A DNA stretch of 7,282 nucleotides from the NCBI GenBank assembly GCA_021813005.1, contig JAKAMH010000044.1, positions 1 through 7,282 of the forward strand. Direction: 5' to 3'. Position numbers and translations under genes: made by a program. This document shows positions 5,980 through 7,282 of the stretch, piece by piece. Position 1 is the stretch's first letter, and each line of letters begins with the position of its first letter. Source of the stretch: a bacterium (lineage in GTDB: Bacteria > Patescibacteriota > Microgenomatia > Levybacterales > UBA12049). The notes under the pieces are model-generated. The model made no database searches, was not told the origin of the DNA, and saw only the letters and a program-made list of their open reading frames with translations.

Positions 5980-7282
5980 ATGGCTGAGAACAAGATGGAA
6001 AAGCTCATAGCGCTTTGCAAGAGGCGTGGGTTCATTTATCCCGGATCTGAGATTTACGGTGGGTTGGCCAATACATATGATTACGGGCCGGTCGGAGTTG
6101 AACTTCTGCGCAATATCAAAAACCTCTGGTGGGACTACTTCGTCCACGCCCGCCCTGACATTGTAGGGATAGATGGGAGTATTATCTCGCACCACAAGAT
6201 TTGGGAGGCCTCGGGGCATGTGTCAGGATTTGCCGATGCGATGGTGGACTGCAAGCATTGCAAGGCTCGTTATCGGGCTGATCATTTGATTGAACACTAT
6301 CTCGAAGACCAGAGCGAATCTCAGATTAAAGCACTGGCAGAGAATATTGAAATAGGATTAGAGACGACAGATCTTAGATCATCAAAAAGAAAGCTTCAAA
6401 ATGCTCTTAGGAATAAAAAAGTTGAAGGACTTGCTCCAAAAGAGCTTGGGTACCTTATCAATTATCTTCCAGTTTTTTGTCCTGAGTGTAAAATCGAGCC
6501 GACTGCATGGACGTCTGTCCGCAAATTTAACCTTCTTTTTCCCGTGCAGCTTGGTATAGTTGAGGGAGAAGGCGGTATGGGGTATCTCCGGGGAGAAACG
6601 GCGCAACTTATTTTTACCAATTTCAGAAACGTCGTAGACTCAACGCGGGTTAAATTACCGTTTGGCATTGCCCAGCTTGGAAAGAGTTTCCGCAATGAGA
6701 TTACCCCCGGCAACTCTGTCTTTCGGACCATTGAATTTGAACAGGGTGAGATAGAGTACTTCTTTAATCCTCGAGAGACAGACTGGGAATACCTGTTTGA
6801 CGAATGGAAAAGAACTATGGACCAATTTGTCACAGGCAAGCTGGGTATCAAGTCTGAAAATCTACGCTGGCGCCGGCACACAGACGCGGAGCTGTCATTT
6901 TACAGTAAACGGACAGAGGATATGGAGTATAAGTTTCCGTTTGGCTTTAAAGAACTCTGGGGACTTGCTTATCGCACCGACTACGATTTGGCCAGGCACA
7001 TGGAGGCATCCGGACAAGAACTCGTTATCACAGATCCGAAGTCGGGCGAGAAAATCCTGCCCCATGTCATTGAACCGGCAGTCGGGATTAATAGGCTGCT
7101 CCTGATGATACTGATTGATGCCTACACGGAGGAAGCCCCTTCGGCAGGCTCAGGACAAGCAAATCGTACTGTCCTGAAGATCTCTCCCAAGGTGGCGCCA
7201 TATAAAGTAGCTGTGTTCCCGCTTCTTGCCAATAAGGAAGCACTTGTCGGGAAAGCCCGCGAGATATTTTCTGAACTGCAAA
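5980..7282 (+). CDS. glyS: Glycyl-tRNA synthetase, single-chain dimeric type (3' end outside window)
   Basis: Charges tRNA-Gly with glycine in the cytoplasm. This is the alpha2, eukaryote-like class II enzyme (often named glyQS), not the GlyQ/GlyS two-subunit form. The first 434 codons are present with no stop. Motif 1 region: GFIYPGSEIYGGLANTYDYGPVG. A probable zinc-binding module has C91xxC94 and C167xxC170, separated by about 72 residues. The active site has LRGETAQ (203-209), where LRPETAQ is usual. Motif 2 is FRNE (237-240) followed by ITPGN and FRTIEFEQ, with I251 where TREFEQ is usual. Motif 3 is EPAVGINR (R372). The anticodon-binding domain begins near LKISPKVAPYKVAVFPL. About ten residues (386-395, APSAGSGQAN) at the domain junction are encoded by a palindromic repeat-like insert. 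The ATG at 5980 is at the predicted transcription start. Identity is certain from the motifs; the substitutions are probably lineage variants. Confidence 0.97.
   Translation, partial: MAENKMEKLIALCKRRGFIYPGSEIYGGLANTYDYGPVGVELLRNIKNLWWDYFVHARPDIVGIDGSIISHHKIWEASGHVSGFADAMVDCKHCKARYRADHLIEHYLEDQSESQIKALAENIEIGLETTDLRSSKRKLQNALRNKKVEGLAPKELGYLINYLPVFCPECKIEPTAWTSVRKFNLLFPVQLGIVEGEGGMGYLRGETAQLIFTNFRNVVDSTRVKLPFGIAQLGKSFRNEITPGNSVFRTIEFEQGEIEYFFNPRETDWEYLFDEWKRTMDQFVTGKLGIKSENLRWRRHTDAELSFYSKRTEDMEYKFPFGFKELWGLAYRTDYDLARHMEASGQELVITDPKSGEKILPHVIEPAVGINRLLLMILIDAYTEEAPSAGSGQANRTVLKISPKVAPYKVAVFPLLANKEALVGKAREIFSELQ
7138..7160 (+). repeat. Short dispersed-repeat-like insert inside the glycyl-tRNA synthetase gene
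   Basis: The segment reads CCTTCGGCAGGC followed by TCAGGACAAGC and encodes PSAGSGQA in frame. I recall this kind of sequence (CTTCGGCAGGCTCAGG and relatives such as TTCGACAAGCTCAGG) as a high-copy short repeat in many candidate-phylum and Chloroflexi genomes, where it often lies within genes and gives low-complexity peptides such as AGSGQA. No second copy is present in this window, so the repeat status is from memory and not shown here. Confidence 0.5.
7150..7177 (+). repeat. Perfect 8-bp inverted repeat overlapping the insert
   Basis: TCAGGACA (7150-7157) and TGTCCTGA (7170-7177) are exact inverted copies separated by 12 bases, able to form a hairpin in DNA or in the mRNA within the coding sequence. 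No T-run follows and the reading frame continues, so it is not a terminator. The left arm is part of the PSAGSGQA repeat-like segment; the right arm encodes the start of VLK in the conserved anticodon-binding domain entry. Confidence 0.6.

Noticed and set aside
6462..6881. Minus-strand open frame of 139 codons opposite the glycyl-tRNA synthetase gene
   Set aside because: Lies entirely against the conserved synthetase catalytic region; a by-product of codon composition.

Overview
The window looks like a piece of chromosome from an uncultured bacterium, most likely of the Patescibacteria (Candidate Phyla Radiation), and perhaps Microgenomates. This rests on several clues: a DUF4012 envelope protein, a shortened RecO, the form of the phosphoglycosyl transferase, near absence of Shine-Dalgarno sequences, promoters placed almost on top of start codons, and a short palindromic coding repeat (PSAGSGQA) of a kind I recall from such genomes. 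The lineage is an inference. UGA is used as a stop codon by four genes, so this is not a UGA-glycine (code 25) lineage. All genes are on the + strand and packed tightly; no non-coding stretch exceeds about 70 bases.

Left part (1-3346), surface glycan genes: the C-terminal end of a GT4 glycosyltransferase (cut by the window edge), a complete WbaZ-like GT4 glycosyltransferase, a monofunctional mannose-1-phosphate guanylyltransferase making GDP-mannose, and a small phosphoglycosyl transferase that loads the first sugar phosphate onto undecaprenyl phosphate. Together they suggest a lipid-linked, probably mannose-containing oligosaccharide: one enzyme starts it, one makes the activated donor, and two transferases extend it.

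Middle (3388-5383): a promoter with a perfect TTGACA -35 box, followed by a large membrane-anchored DUF4012 protein of unknown function. DUF4012 proteins are often found near glycan genes, and this one directly follows the cluster.

Right part (5386-7282), housekeeping: a short recO, two bases after the DUF4012 gene and so probably cotranscribed with it, then its own extended -10 promoter and the first 434 codons of a glycyl-tRNA synthetase that runs off the right edge. The synthetase gene carries the short palindromic repeat inside its coding sequence.

I found no RNA genes, CRISPR arrays, insertion sequences or convincing rho-independent terminators. The window does not show a clear new biological system. 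The most interesting points are the in-frame repeat in the synthetase gene, the recurring near-leaderless promoter layout, and the uncharacterised DUF4012 protein.
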